DNA from: an uncultured Ruminococcus sp.
GTDB lineage: Bacteria > Bacillota > Clostridia > Oscillospirales > Ruminococcaceae
Direction of reading: 5' to 3'
NCBI GenBank assembly: GCA_945876405.1
Contig: CAMCOJ010000167.1
Span: 1-5,464, forward strand
DNA length: 5,464 nucleotides
Below the pieces are notes generated by a model. That model ran no database searches. It had not been told where the DNA came from and saw only the letters and a program-made list of their open reading frames with translations. Every line of letters starts with the position of its first letter. Position 1 is the stretch's first letter. Below, piece after piece: positions 1 through 5,233 of the stretch. The position numbers and the translations under genes are program-made.

Positions 1-49
1 TACGAGATTCTGCCTGTCTCGTGGGCTCGGAGATGTGTATAAGAGACAG
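1..49 (+). other. Illumina Nextera (Tn5) read-2/P7 adapter, not genomic
   Basis: Bases 16-30 (GTCTCGTGGGCTCGG) and 31-49 (AGATGTGTATAAGAGACAG, the 19-bp Tn5 mosaic end) are the Nextera read-2 adapter, known from library chemistry. Bases 1-15 look like the tail of the P7 oligo (TACGAGA...) followed by an i7 index that reads TTCTGCCT. One T is missing compared with the expected TACGAGAT plus index. Genomic sequence begins at base 50. The adapter truncates the gene that follows. Confidence 0.97.
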
Positions 50-360
50 TACTTAACCGGCATCCTCACCGGCATAAGTTTTCTTGTTTTAAAATCATAG
101 TCAGTCCAGTATTCAAAATGATGCCTGTTTCTGCCCTTATGATGCATCCACGCATACGAAAAGCCATAGGTTTCACGCTCGGCTTCATGTGGTGAACGTG
201 TACCCTGATAAAATCTGCATCCCTGCATAAACTCGCAGGGAGAATATTTTGACAGGTCGTGCAGCAGACCCTGAACAGGGATACCCGCACGGAAGCAGTG
301 GGCAAGGACTTTATTTCTGTGTCTGGTTATTGTTATAAAATGATTCCAAATCTTATTCAA
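50..360 (-). CDS. DUF5662-family protein, 5' part only (103 codons), TTG start
   Basis: Translation from TTG at 360-358 begins (M)NKIWNHFITITRHR and continues open to the adapter junction, so the C-terminal part is missing. From memory this matches the DUF5662 family, whose members begin the same way and share GLLHDLSKYSP (here residues 31-41), a CRFYQGTRSPHEAERE-like block (48-63) and AWMHHKGRNRHHFEYW (70-85). The function is unknown. The His-Asp pair at residues 34-35 and the many conserved His residues resemble HD-type metal sites, but that is only inference. Its TTG overlaps the TGA stop of the upstream radical SAM gene (TTGA), and AAGG lies five bases before the start, so the two genes are probably translationally coupled. 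Family members are usually somewhat longer, so perhaps a third of the protein is lost. Confidence 0.85.
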
Positions 361-1277
361 CAGGACCTTGTTCCTTTCTGTATGCCGCGTCCGTCAAAGC
401 AGGGAATAAAACTCTCCGATGCCGCTTCGCCGTCCTGGACAAATGCATTTTCAACTCCGATATCAACTGCAAAATCAATGACGTGGTCATACTCTTCCGC
501 ACTGACTCTTCTGTTCAGCTCCGGATAATCATCAAAATGCCTTACCGGAGTATACTGATTCATTATGCTTATAAAAATATCGTTACCGTATGTACCAAAA
601 AGATATCCGATTATTTCCTTTGCTTCCTCTTCATGCTCCGGCAGAATCAGATGCCTTGCGATAATCCCCTTTGTCATAATACCGTTTTCATCAAATACAG
701 GTTTTCCCACCTGCCTGAACATATATTCAAGTGCCTTTTTAGCAGTCTCAGGATAATCCGGTGCAGATGAATAACGCTGTGCCGTTTCCCTGCGTATATA
801 CTTGAAATCAACCAGATAGATATCAACTGTATCTTTAAGCATTTCAACTGTTTCTGCCTTTTCGTATCCGCTGCAGTTGTAGACAACAGGGATTTTCAAG
901 CCCTTTTCCCTTGCGGAGTTTACGGCATTTATCACCGATAAAGTATAATGTGTCGGTGTTACAAGATTTATATTATTCGCACCGTTGTCCTGCAGTTCAA
1001 TAAATATCTCAGCGAGCCTTTCATCGCTTATTCTGATCCCGCTGCTGCAGTCGGAAATGGCATAGTTCTGGCAGTAGATGCATTTTAACGGGCAGCCTGA
1101 GAAAAACACAGTACCCGATCCGCTCTCCCCGGAAATACACGGTTCCTCCCACATATGAAGCGACGCTCTCCCTGCAGTTACCTCTGCCGGAGCACTGCAG
1201 TATCCGGTGGATTTATACCTGTCCGCTCCGCATTCACGCGGACAGAGAGTGCATTCAGTGAGGATTTTTTTATTCAT
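357..1277 (-). CDS. Radical SAM protein, COG1313 / PflX type
   Basis: This 306-residue protein fits the usual size of COG1313, the family of pyruvate formate-lyase activase-like radical SAM proteins often called PflX. An N-terminal Cys cluster (C9, C12, C16, C27) precedes the SAM-cluster motif CPLKCIYC (C62, C66, C69), which should hold a 4Fe-4S cluster that cleaves S-adenosylmethionine. Family blocks follow: YLVDFKY near 154-160, RHLILPE near 209, SIMNQYTP near 238, and the C-terminal FIPCFDGRGI at 290-299. The real substrate is unknown, and no glycyl-radical enzyme lies in this window, so a role as a PFL activase is not supported. The enzyme should be cytoplasmic and oxygen sensitive. It starts 17 bases after the HipA-like kinase gene with a modest GGGGGT ribosome site, and overlaps the DUF5662 gene by four bases, so it sits in the middle of an operon. 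Confidence 0.9.
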   Translation of the reverse strand: MNKKILTECTLCPRECGADRYKSTGYCSAPAEVTAGRASLHMWEEPCISGESGSGTVFFSGCPLKCIYCQNYAISDCSSGIRISDERLAEIFIELQDNGANNINLVTPTHYTLSVINAVNSAREKGLKIPVVYNCSGYEKAETVEMLKDTVDIYLVDFKYIRRETAQRYSSAPDYPETAKKALEYMFRQVGKPVFDENGIMTKGIIARHLILPEHEEEAKEIIGYLFGTYGNDIFISIMNQYTPVRHFDDYPELNRRVSAEEYDHVIDFAVDIGVENAFVQDGEAASESFIPCFDGRGIQKGTRSC

Positions 1278-1294
1278 TCTTGCTACCCCCGGAT

Positions 1295-2119
1295 TTATTC
1301 AAAACTTATATTTAATCCAGAATCTATTCTTCTGTACTGACTGACAATTACATCAGCCGCTCTTTTTATCATTTCACTGCTGTAATAGTTATATAAATCT
1401 GAAATTTTTACTGCTGCAGAGCGAATTGAAAAGCTGTTTCCATACTTCTGACTGAACACTTCACTCTGTCTGGTGAAGGATTTACTGAAAGGTTTGGATT
1501 TTACATTTCTGAGACAGATACTTAACGGAGTAACCATCGGATAATCGTATGAAACATCTGAAAGAAGAGCTGCCCCGCAGTCAAATAACGGAGCATAGTA
1601 AAAACGTTCTCTGTCATAAAGAAAAATAATGTTGTGATAATGCCTGTCCTCATTAAGCACAATTCTGTCAAACAAAAACAAATCAGACAGATATCTTCCT
1701 GCATCCGCAAGTCCGTTTAAATGAGAAAGTCTGGTTACAATATATTCTGCCTTCTCTTCTGTAGAAATATTTCTGTCGAGATACTCTGCAATATCTGTAT
1801 CAAAATAATTTTTCATCAGTCTTCCAAGGGTTATCTCATTAAGGTTATTTATAAACGAATCCGAAAAACAACCCGTCATATTCTGCATTCTGTTCTCGTC
1901 ATAAATGATACACGGAGAATATTTTACTACTCCGTAGGGAAATTTCAGTGCATCGGCGAGTCTTGAACAGATTGTTTCAGAAAGTCCTTCATAACCAAGG
2001 TCATCAGCTTTTATCCATTTTTCTGATATGCGCCATTTTTTCTGATTGCCTTTACTTGATGTGGCACTTCTGACTGTGGAGGTGTCATTTACATTAATCA
2101 CGAAATCTGACATCTTCAT
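1295..2119 (-). CDS. HipA-like kinase (C-terminal kinase domain, stand-alone)
   Basis: The protein has 274 residues from the ATG at 2119. It carries the HipA-type kinase signature: catalytic loop NEDRHYHN at 156-163 (Asp158 the likely catalytic base, Asn163 a metal ligand) and a DFG-equivalent FDCGAALLSD at 179-188. Lys37 in WIKADD and Glu48 in GYEGLSE are the likely ATP-binding Lys and its partner. Kinases of this fold phosphorylate Ser or Thr of protein targets; HipA itself modifies glutamyl-tRNA synthetase. The target here is unknown. At 274 residues it is much shorter than HipA (about 440) because the N-terminal part is encoded separately by the upstream gene. I chose ATG 2119 because AGGA lies about nine bases before it; ATG 2134 and ATG 2113 are alternatives. 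It overlaps the upstream gene by 26 bases in the +1 frame. By eye this gene is more AT-rich than the M20 gene, which could mean acquisition by transfer. Confidence 0.82.
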   Translation of the reverse strand: MKMSDFVINVNDTSTVRSATSSKGNQKKWRISEKWIKADDLGYEGLSETICSRLADALKFPYGVVKYSPCIIYDENRMQNMTGCFSDSFINNLNEITLGRLMKNYFDTDIAEYLDRNISTEEKAEYIVTRLSHLNGLADAGRYLSDLFLFDRIVLNEDRHYHNIIFLYDRERFYYAPLFDCGAALLSDVSYDYPMVTPLSICLRNVKSKPFSKSFTRQSEVFSQKYGNSFSIRSAAVKISDLYNYYSSEMIKRAADVIVSQYRRIDSGLNISFE

Positions 2120-2441
2120 ACACCGTCCTGTCATCGTCTCCGAACTTCAGCCAGCAGTAGTCCTCATTCTGAACGCCGTGAGTCTTTCTTACTATAGCCA
2201 TCGGATCGTAGCACTGAACATCAAGGAGCTTAAGAAGTTCCTTACAGTTAACTCTGTCACGTGGAAAACATCTGCTCTCAAGGTAGTATTCCAGATCTTC
2301 AATTGTTGGTGAAGTATTTATTCCAAACGGCAGAAGAACAGGTTCATCAATATAGTTTTCAACAGTTACTTTGTTCTGAGGATAATCATATTCAATTTTT
2401 GAAATAAGTTCATCTTTATACATTACATAAATTTTTTTCAT
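2094..2441 (-). CDS. Small partner of the HipA-like kinase (separate N-terminal domain)
   Basis: This is a 115-residue acidic protein with no signal peptide or membrane segment. A block near 60-100 (ESRCFPRDR, then LLKLLDVQCYDP, then KTHGVQNEDYCWLKF) resembles the N-terminal domain that precedes or is fused to HipA-like kinase domains in Clostridia; this is from memory, not a search. It ends YEDVRFRD, at the point where fused relatives would run into the kinase part. The likely role is as a kinase subunit or folding partner, comparable in idea to split HipS/HipA systems, but no activity can be read from the sequence. GGTGA lies five to eight bases before the ATG. It is the first intact gene of the operon driven from 2708-2736. 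No helix-turn-helix is visible, so it is not a HipB-type repressor. Confidence 0.68.
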   Translation of the reverse strand: MKKIYVMYKDELISKIEYDYPQNKVTVENYIDEPVLLPFGINTSPTIEDLEYYLESRCFPRDRVNCKELLKLLDVQCYDPMAIVRKTHGVQNEDYCWLKFGDDDRTVYEDVRFRD

Positions 2442-2445
2442 AGAA

Positions 2446-2631
2446 TCACCAGTTTATACTTTGACTTTCACTATGATATTTAACGAAATCCGGCTCTACA
2501 GTGTCGCTTCAACCAGAATCTTGTTTCCAATCTTTATTTCTTTGATTCCCTGTTCCTTTTTCAAATTAAAATTAAAGCTAAGCATATAATGTTTCGCCGG
2601 CACACACAGCAGTTGTGTTAAACACTTTCAC
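2446..2631 (-). pseudogene. Decayed small gene; start resembles an AAA-ATPase-like family protein
   Basis: A GTG at 2631-2629 follows a good ribosome site (AAGGGAGAAAGG) and reads (M)KVFNTTAVC before running to a stop at 2578. In the TGTGTGTG run near 2603, another frame takes over with VPAKHYM. Joined, these match from memory the opening of PF09820-type AAA-ATPase-like proteins, where xxFNTTAVCxPxxHYM is typical. The second frame stays open as LSFNFNLKKEQGIKEI and on to LVEATL, with a TAG at 2496. A third frame then reads EPDFVKYHSESQSINW and stops at 2446, four bases before the next gene. The P-loop region of the family (GKTTTL) is absent, so most of the gene is gone. I do not recognise the part after HYM. 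It could be a different fragment, or a chance open frame. Confidence 0.5.
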
Positions 2632-2649
2632 TTGCCTTTCTCCCTTCGT

Positions 2650-2663
2650 TTCTGATTTCAGAA
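2650..2663. promoter_or_regulatory. Short perfect inverted repeat in the leader
   Basis: The 6-bp arms TTCTGA and TCAGAA are separated by two bases, about 40 bases downstream of the predicted transcription start. The position would suit a repressor operator, but an element this short can arise by chance. No regulator in the window can be linked to it. Confidence 0.25.
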
Positions 2664-2707
2664 TGCATACTAACGTTTCGGTTTATCTGGCTCAAAGTTT
2701 CAATAAA

Positions 2708-2736
2708 ATTATAACATATGCCCTATACAAAGTCAA
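2708..2736 (-). promoter_or_regulatory. Sigma-A promoter of the kinase/radical SAM operon
   Basis: On the minus strand TTGACT (2736-2731) and TATAAT (2713-2708) are 17 bases apart, close to the ideal housekeeping promoter. Transcription should start near 2700, leaving about 260 bases before the first intact gene. The first good ribosome site downstream belongs to the broken frame starting at 2631, which suggests the promoter originally served that gene. Confidence 0.85.
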
Positions 2737-2763
2737 ACATTACTACGGGAGTGATTCCTGAAT

Positions 2764-3933
2764 TTACCGCCTGTTATCCTCAAGCCAGCGAACCGCGCAG
2801 TGTACAAGGGCTGCGATTCCCAGCGGCAGAACATCTTCGTTGAAGCGTACCTTCGGATTGTGTGCTGAATAGTCTCCGCGTTCATCATCGAAACCTGCAG
2901 ACAGATACATAAATACGGAAGGCACTCTCTCAGCAACAGAAGCAAAGTCCTCTGATGCGTTCGCTTTCATATCAGGTACCGGTCTGGCAATGCCAAGTTC
3001 GTTCATATAACCAGCCATTTTTTCAGTAAGCTCACTGTCACAGACAAGAGGCGGAACATCAGAAAGTTTTGTAACTGACGCACTTCCCCCGCACAAAGCT
3101 GCAATTTCCTGAGAAACCTCAGCTATCCTGCGTACAAGTTTTTCCCTTTCTTCTTTATCATTTGTTCTGAGCGTCCCCTCCATAAATGCAGAATCCGGAA
3201 TAATATTTGCCGCATTTCCTCCGTGTATCTGACCCACTGTCAGCACACAGGTCTTCTCCGGATTTGCCTCCCGTGCAATAAGAGCTTCCAGCTCCGTGTA
3301 TATCCGTACCGCAATACGCAAAGGATCAACAGAAAGATTCGGATATGCTCCGTGACCGCCTTTTCCCCTGATATCTATGCGAAATCCGTCAACGGAATTC
3401 ATCATAACTTTGCCGCTGTTGTACATAAACAATCCGGGCAGCATCTTACCCGGAGCCACATGAAAGGCCAGTGCTGCATCCACATGAGGATTTTCCAGTA
3501 TCCCGTTTTCAATCATATCGCGGCTTCCCTCAAAGGTTTCCTCCGCAGGCTGAAACATGAATTTTACCGTACCCTTAAGTTCTGATTCTCTTTCCTTCAG
3601 AAGCTTCGCGGCACCAAGCAGCATTGCAGCATGAAAATCGTGACCGCAGGCGTGAGCATTTCCGTTTGTACAGGCAAATTCCTCACCACTCATTTCCTCC
3701 ATCGGAAGTGCATCCATGTCCGCACGCAGCAGCAGAACAGGTGTACCTCTACCCAGAAGTGCAGTTACTCCGTGTCCGCATTTTTCCGGTTTAAGCCCGT
3801 ATTCATTAAGCCTGTTAATCACGTATTCCTGCGCAGCGGGCATATCAAGTCCTGCTTCAGCATTTTTATGAAAAAATCTTCGGTTTTCAATCGCCTCATC
3901 TTTTATAGCTTTTGCTTCACTGTATATATCCAA
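2764..3933 (-). CDS. M20D-family metallo-amidohydrolase (N-acyl amino acid deacylase type)
   Basis: This 389-residue protein is a normal length for M20D amidohydrolases such as hippurate hydrolase, N-acetyl-diaminopimelate deacetylase and IAA-amino acid hydrolases. It should remove an acyl group from an N-acyl amino acid or short peptide, using two metal ions in the cytoplasm. Motifs seen: LLRADMDALP (68-77), HACGHDFH (94-101) with metal ligands Cys96 and His98, QPAEE (128-132) with the catalytic and bridging Glu pair, His158, the lid-domain GKGGHGAYP (190-198), ASEDF (325-329), and the last ligand His358. No signal peptide is visible. The exact substrate cannot be told from sequence. I chose TTG at 3933 because GGAGGT sits seven bases before it; the ATG at 3963 would put that ribosome site inside the gene. 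It is transcribed alone from the promoter at 4014-4042. Confidence 0.93.
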   Translation of the reverse strand: MDIYSEAKAIKDEAIENRRFFHKNAEAGLDMPAAQEYVINRLNEYGLKPEKCGHGVTALLGRGTPVLLLRADMDALPMEEMSGEEFACTNGNAHACGHDFHAAMLLGAAKLLKERESELKGTVKFMFQPAEETFEGSRDMIENGILENPHVDAALAFHVAPGKMLPGLFMYNSGKVMMNSVDGFRIDIRGKGGHGAYPNLSVDPLRIAVRIYTELEALIAREANPEKTCVLTVGQIHGGNAANIIPDSAFMEGTLRTNDKEEREKLVRRIAEVSQEIAALCGGSASVTKLSDVPPLVCDSELTEKMAGYMNELGIARPVPDMKANASEDFASVAERVPSVFMYLSAGFDDERGDYSAHNPKVRFNEDVLPLGIAALVHCAVRWLEDNRR

Positions 3934-3940
3934 AATTATT

Positions 3941-3946
3941 ACCTCC
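3941..3946 (-). promoter_or_regulatory. Ribosome binding site that sets the TTG start of the M20 gene
   Basis: GGAGGT lies seven bases before TTG 3933-3931, ideal spacing. It argues against the in-frame ATG at 3963, which has no comparable site before it. Confidence 0.85.
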
Positions 3947-3976
3947 GTTATTTTAGTCTGCAATTCTTATCATTTG

Positions 3977-3999
3977 CCGGAAATTCGCTGTTATTCCGG
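3977..3999. promoter_or_regulatory. Inverted repeat in the M20 gene leader
   Basis: CCGGAA and TTCCGG are separated by 11 bases, between the predicted transcription start (about 4006) and the ribosome site. The arms could form a small leader hairpin or bind a dimeric regulator. A related ATTCCGGA also occurs at 4049-4056, on the other side of the promoter. No regulator is identified. Confidence 0.35.
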
Positions 4000-4013
4000 A
4001 TTGGTTTATTCTC

Positions 4014-4042
4014 AGTATAACTTATTTGCAGTGGTTTTTCAA
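4014..4042 (-). promoter_or_regulatory. Sigma-A promoter of the M20 gene
   Basis: TTGAAA (4042-4037) and TATACT (4019-4014) are 17 bases apart on the minus strand, giving a leader of about 73 bases before TTG 3933. It lies just past the terminator of the preceding operon, so the M20 gene is an independent unit. Confidence 0.8.
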
Positions 4043-4070
4043 GGGGGATTCCGGAGATAAAAACAAAACT

Positions 4071-4116
4071 GTAAAAAACAGCCGCAAATCCGGGCATATG
4101 GGATTTGCGGCTGTTT
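4071..4116 (-). terminator. Rho-independent terminator of the esterase/NifX-like operon
   Basis: A perfect 15- to 16-bp stem (arms 4076-4091 and 4101-4116) closes a nine-base loop. On the minus strand the stem is followed by a run of six T and then further T-rich sequence, as expected for termination of the gene that ends at 4131. On the plus strand the following sequence is only weakly T-rich, and no plus-strand gene needs it. Confidence 0.92.
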
Positions 4117-4130
4117 CAGTTTACGGTATA

Positions 4131-4544
4131 TCAGTTTTTATCTATACGCCTGTAATACGATGTAATCTTATCCAGTGCCTCCTTAACTGAACAATCCACA
4201 TCAAATGCAGATATCGCCTTTTTCTCAAGCAGCTTCTGAACGTGAAAACCAATCTTTGTGCATACCACGCTTCTGCAGTCAGATATTAATTCAACTTTTT
4301 CCGAATGCACATTTCCGCCGCAGCCACCGGAATGAGCACCTCCGCAGCCGCCGTGATTTCCTCCGCATGCTCCGTTTTTCTCACTGCAGCCAGATAAGGT
4401 TTCTTCATTTCCGGAAAAAACCCTTCTTTCACCCTGGCTGTATTTTCCCCCTGTTACTTCATAAATAAGAAAACTGTCCGCTGCTCCGAATGTCCCGTTT
4501 ACATTAACGCCATCAGATGTTGCCACTGCAATTCTGTAATCCAA
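4131..4544 (-). CDS. NifX/NifB-type cofactor-binding domain protein with Cys/Gly/His-rich insert
   Basis: This 137-residue protein has the fold signature of the dinitrogenase iron-molybdenum cofactor family (PF02579). It starts with RIAVATSDG and FGAADSFLIYEV, and later has ELISDCRSVVCTKIG and a C-terminal helix ending KITSYYRR. Family members bind or carry metal clusters, and many occur in organisms without nitrogenase. Two things are odd. The usual His of the N-x-HFG motif is Thr here (NGTFG). The middle carries an insert of about 28 residues made of CGG units with spaced His (Cys 53, 60, 67, 75; His 64, 71, 80), which could bind metal. The start is TTG 4544, eight bases after AGGAGG; an in-frame GTG at 4553 lies inside that ribosome site. 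It follows the esterase gene by 20 bases and ends just before the terminator, so it is the last gene of a two-gene operon. No nif genes are in the window. Confidence 0.85.
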   Translation of the reverse strand: MDYRIAVATSDGVNVNGTFGAADSFLIYEVTGGKYSQGERRVFSGNEETLSGCSEKNGACGGNHGGCGGAHSGGCGGNVHSEKVELISDCRSVVCTKIGFHVQKLLEKKAISAFDVDCSVKEALDKITSYYRRIDKN

Positions 4545-4546
4545 CC

Positions 4547-4558
4547 GGATCACCTCCT
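4547..4558 (-). promoter_or_regulatory. Full 12-base Shine-Dalgarno site of the NifX-like gene
   Basis: AGGAGGTGATCC is an exact complement of the 3' end of bacterial 16S rRNA (GGATCACCTCCT). Its core is eight bases from the TTG start at 4544. Such a complete match is much longer than usual and may compensate for the weak TTG start. It lies directly behind the esterase stop. Confidence 0.88.
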
Positions 4559-4564
4559 GTAATA

Positions 4565-5194
4565 CTATGCTATATTTCTGATCTTATCGTATATCGCCTG
4601 TGCAAAGCGGCGATGTCCGTCTTCGTCCATATGTTCCTGATCTGTTTCACTCGGCGATGCATACTGTGAAGCGTCCAGAAAAAATACATTTTCAGATTCG
4701 CTTATTTTCCTGTATTCATCAGCAAGTTTCCGTGAAACTTCTATCGAATTCTTATTGAATTCGGGATCATAATCCTTCTGCCAGACTTTTTCACCAAGAT
4801 GAATAGGTGAAACAAGAAGAACTTTTACTTTTTCAGAATATGCTCTTATCTGTCTTATAAGCCGTGCAGCACCCCTTCCGACAAATTCAGCAGAAGCACC
4901 GTATACACTCTTGCAGTCATTGGTTCCAAGCATTATGACAACCACATCCGTATCTGACGGAGCATGTGTTTCAAGTACAGCCGGAAATGCCTTTACTCCG
5001 CAGCGACCGTCTCTCAGCGGATCTTCAAACACAGTTGTCCTTCCGCACAGTCCCTCTTCCACTACCCTGTAATTTTCAGATCCAAGCTTTTCATTAAGAA
5101 TGCTGGTCCACCGAACTCCCCATGGATATCTCTTTCCTGTTCCGGGAATATATCCGTATGTATTTGAATCACCAAAGCAGATTATCTGTTTCAT
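4565..5194 (-). CDS. SGNH/GDSL-family esterase (arylesterase-like)
   Basis: This 209-residue SGNH hydrolase resembles the Mycobacterium smegmatis arylesterase/acyltransferase group in order and wording of its blocks. FGDSNTYG (7-14) supplies nucleophile Ser10. EEGLCGRTTVFEDP (46-59) supplies the oxyanion Gly, LGTND (89-93) supplies Asn92, and DQEH (185-188) supplies Asp185 and His188 of the triad. It should cleave ester bonds, perhaps removing acetyl groups from carbohydrates, but the substrate cannot be read off. There is no signal peptide (the start MKQIICFGDS is already the first beta strand), so it acts inside the cell. GGAGG is eight bases before ATG 5194. An out-of-frame ATGGCATGA overlaps this start. 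It is the first gene of an operon with the NifX-like protein. Confidence 0.93.
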   Translation of the reverse strand: MKQIICFGDSNTYGYIPGTGKRYPWGVRWTSILNEKLGSENYRVVEEGLCGRTTVFEDPLRDGRCGVKAFPAVLETHAPSDTDVVVIMLGTNDCKSVYGASAEFVGRGAARLIRQIRAYSEKVKVLLVSPIHLGEKVWQKDYDPEFNKNSIEVSRKLADEYRKISESENVFFLDASQYASPSETDQEHMDEDGHRRFAQAIYDKIRNIA

Positions 5195-5233
5195 GCCATT
5201 GTCCTCCAGTCTTTGCTTTTATCCTGTGTTTAT

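Larger units (their letters stand above)
2442..2763. other. Intergenic stretch: promoter, long leader, gene debris
   Basis: This stretch lies between the M20 gene stop and the kinase pair. Going right to left it holds a sigma-A promoter (2708-2736), a short inverted repeat (2650-2663), and the broken reading frames at 2446-2631. I see no terminator for the M20 gene here, so some read-through into the kinase operon is possible. No tRNA, riboswitch fold or intact plus-strand gene is visible. Confidence 0.7.

Noticed and set aside
66..305. A 79-residue minus-strand open frame beginning MPTASVRVSLF
   Set aside because: It is a shifted frame of the DUF5662-type gene, whose frame matches a known family over 100 residues and has a coupled start.
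357..1277. Naming the radical SAM protein as a pyruvate formate-lyase activase
   Set aside because: The Cys-rich N-terminus and the FIPCFDG tail place it in COG1313, whose substrate is not established, and no glycyl-radical enzyme is nearby.
2604..2618. ACACA/TGTGT hairpin in the leader
   Set aside because: It arises from the TG repeat and has only five base pairs, so it is probably incidental.
2442..2700. A riboswitch in the long leader of the kinase operon
   Set aside because: No recognised aptamer core or terminator/antiterminator pair is visible, and the leader reads as broken coding sequence.
3223..4020. Two plus-strand open frames of 120 and 129 codons opposite the M20 gene
   Set aside because: They lie opposite a well-conserved enzyme gene, lack ribosome sites and show no recognisable motifs.
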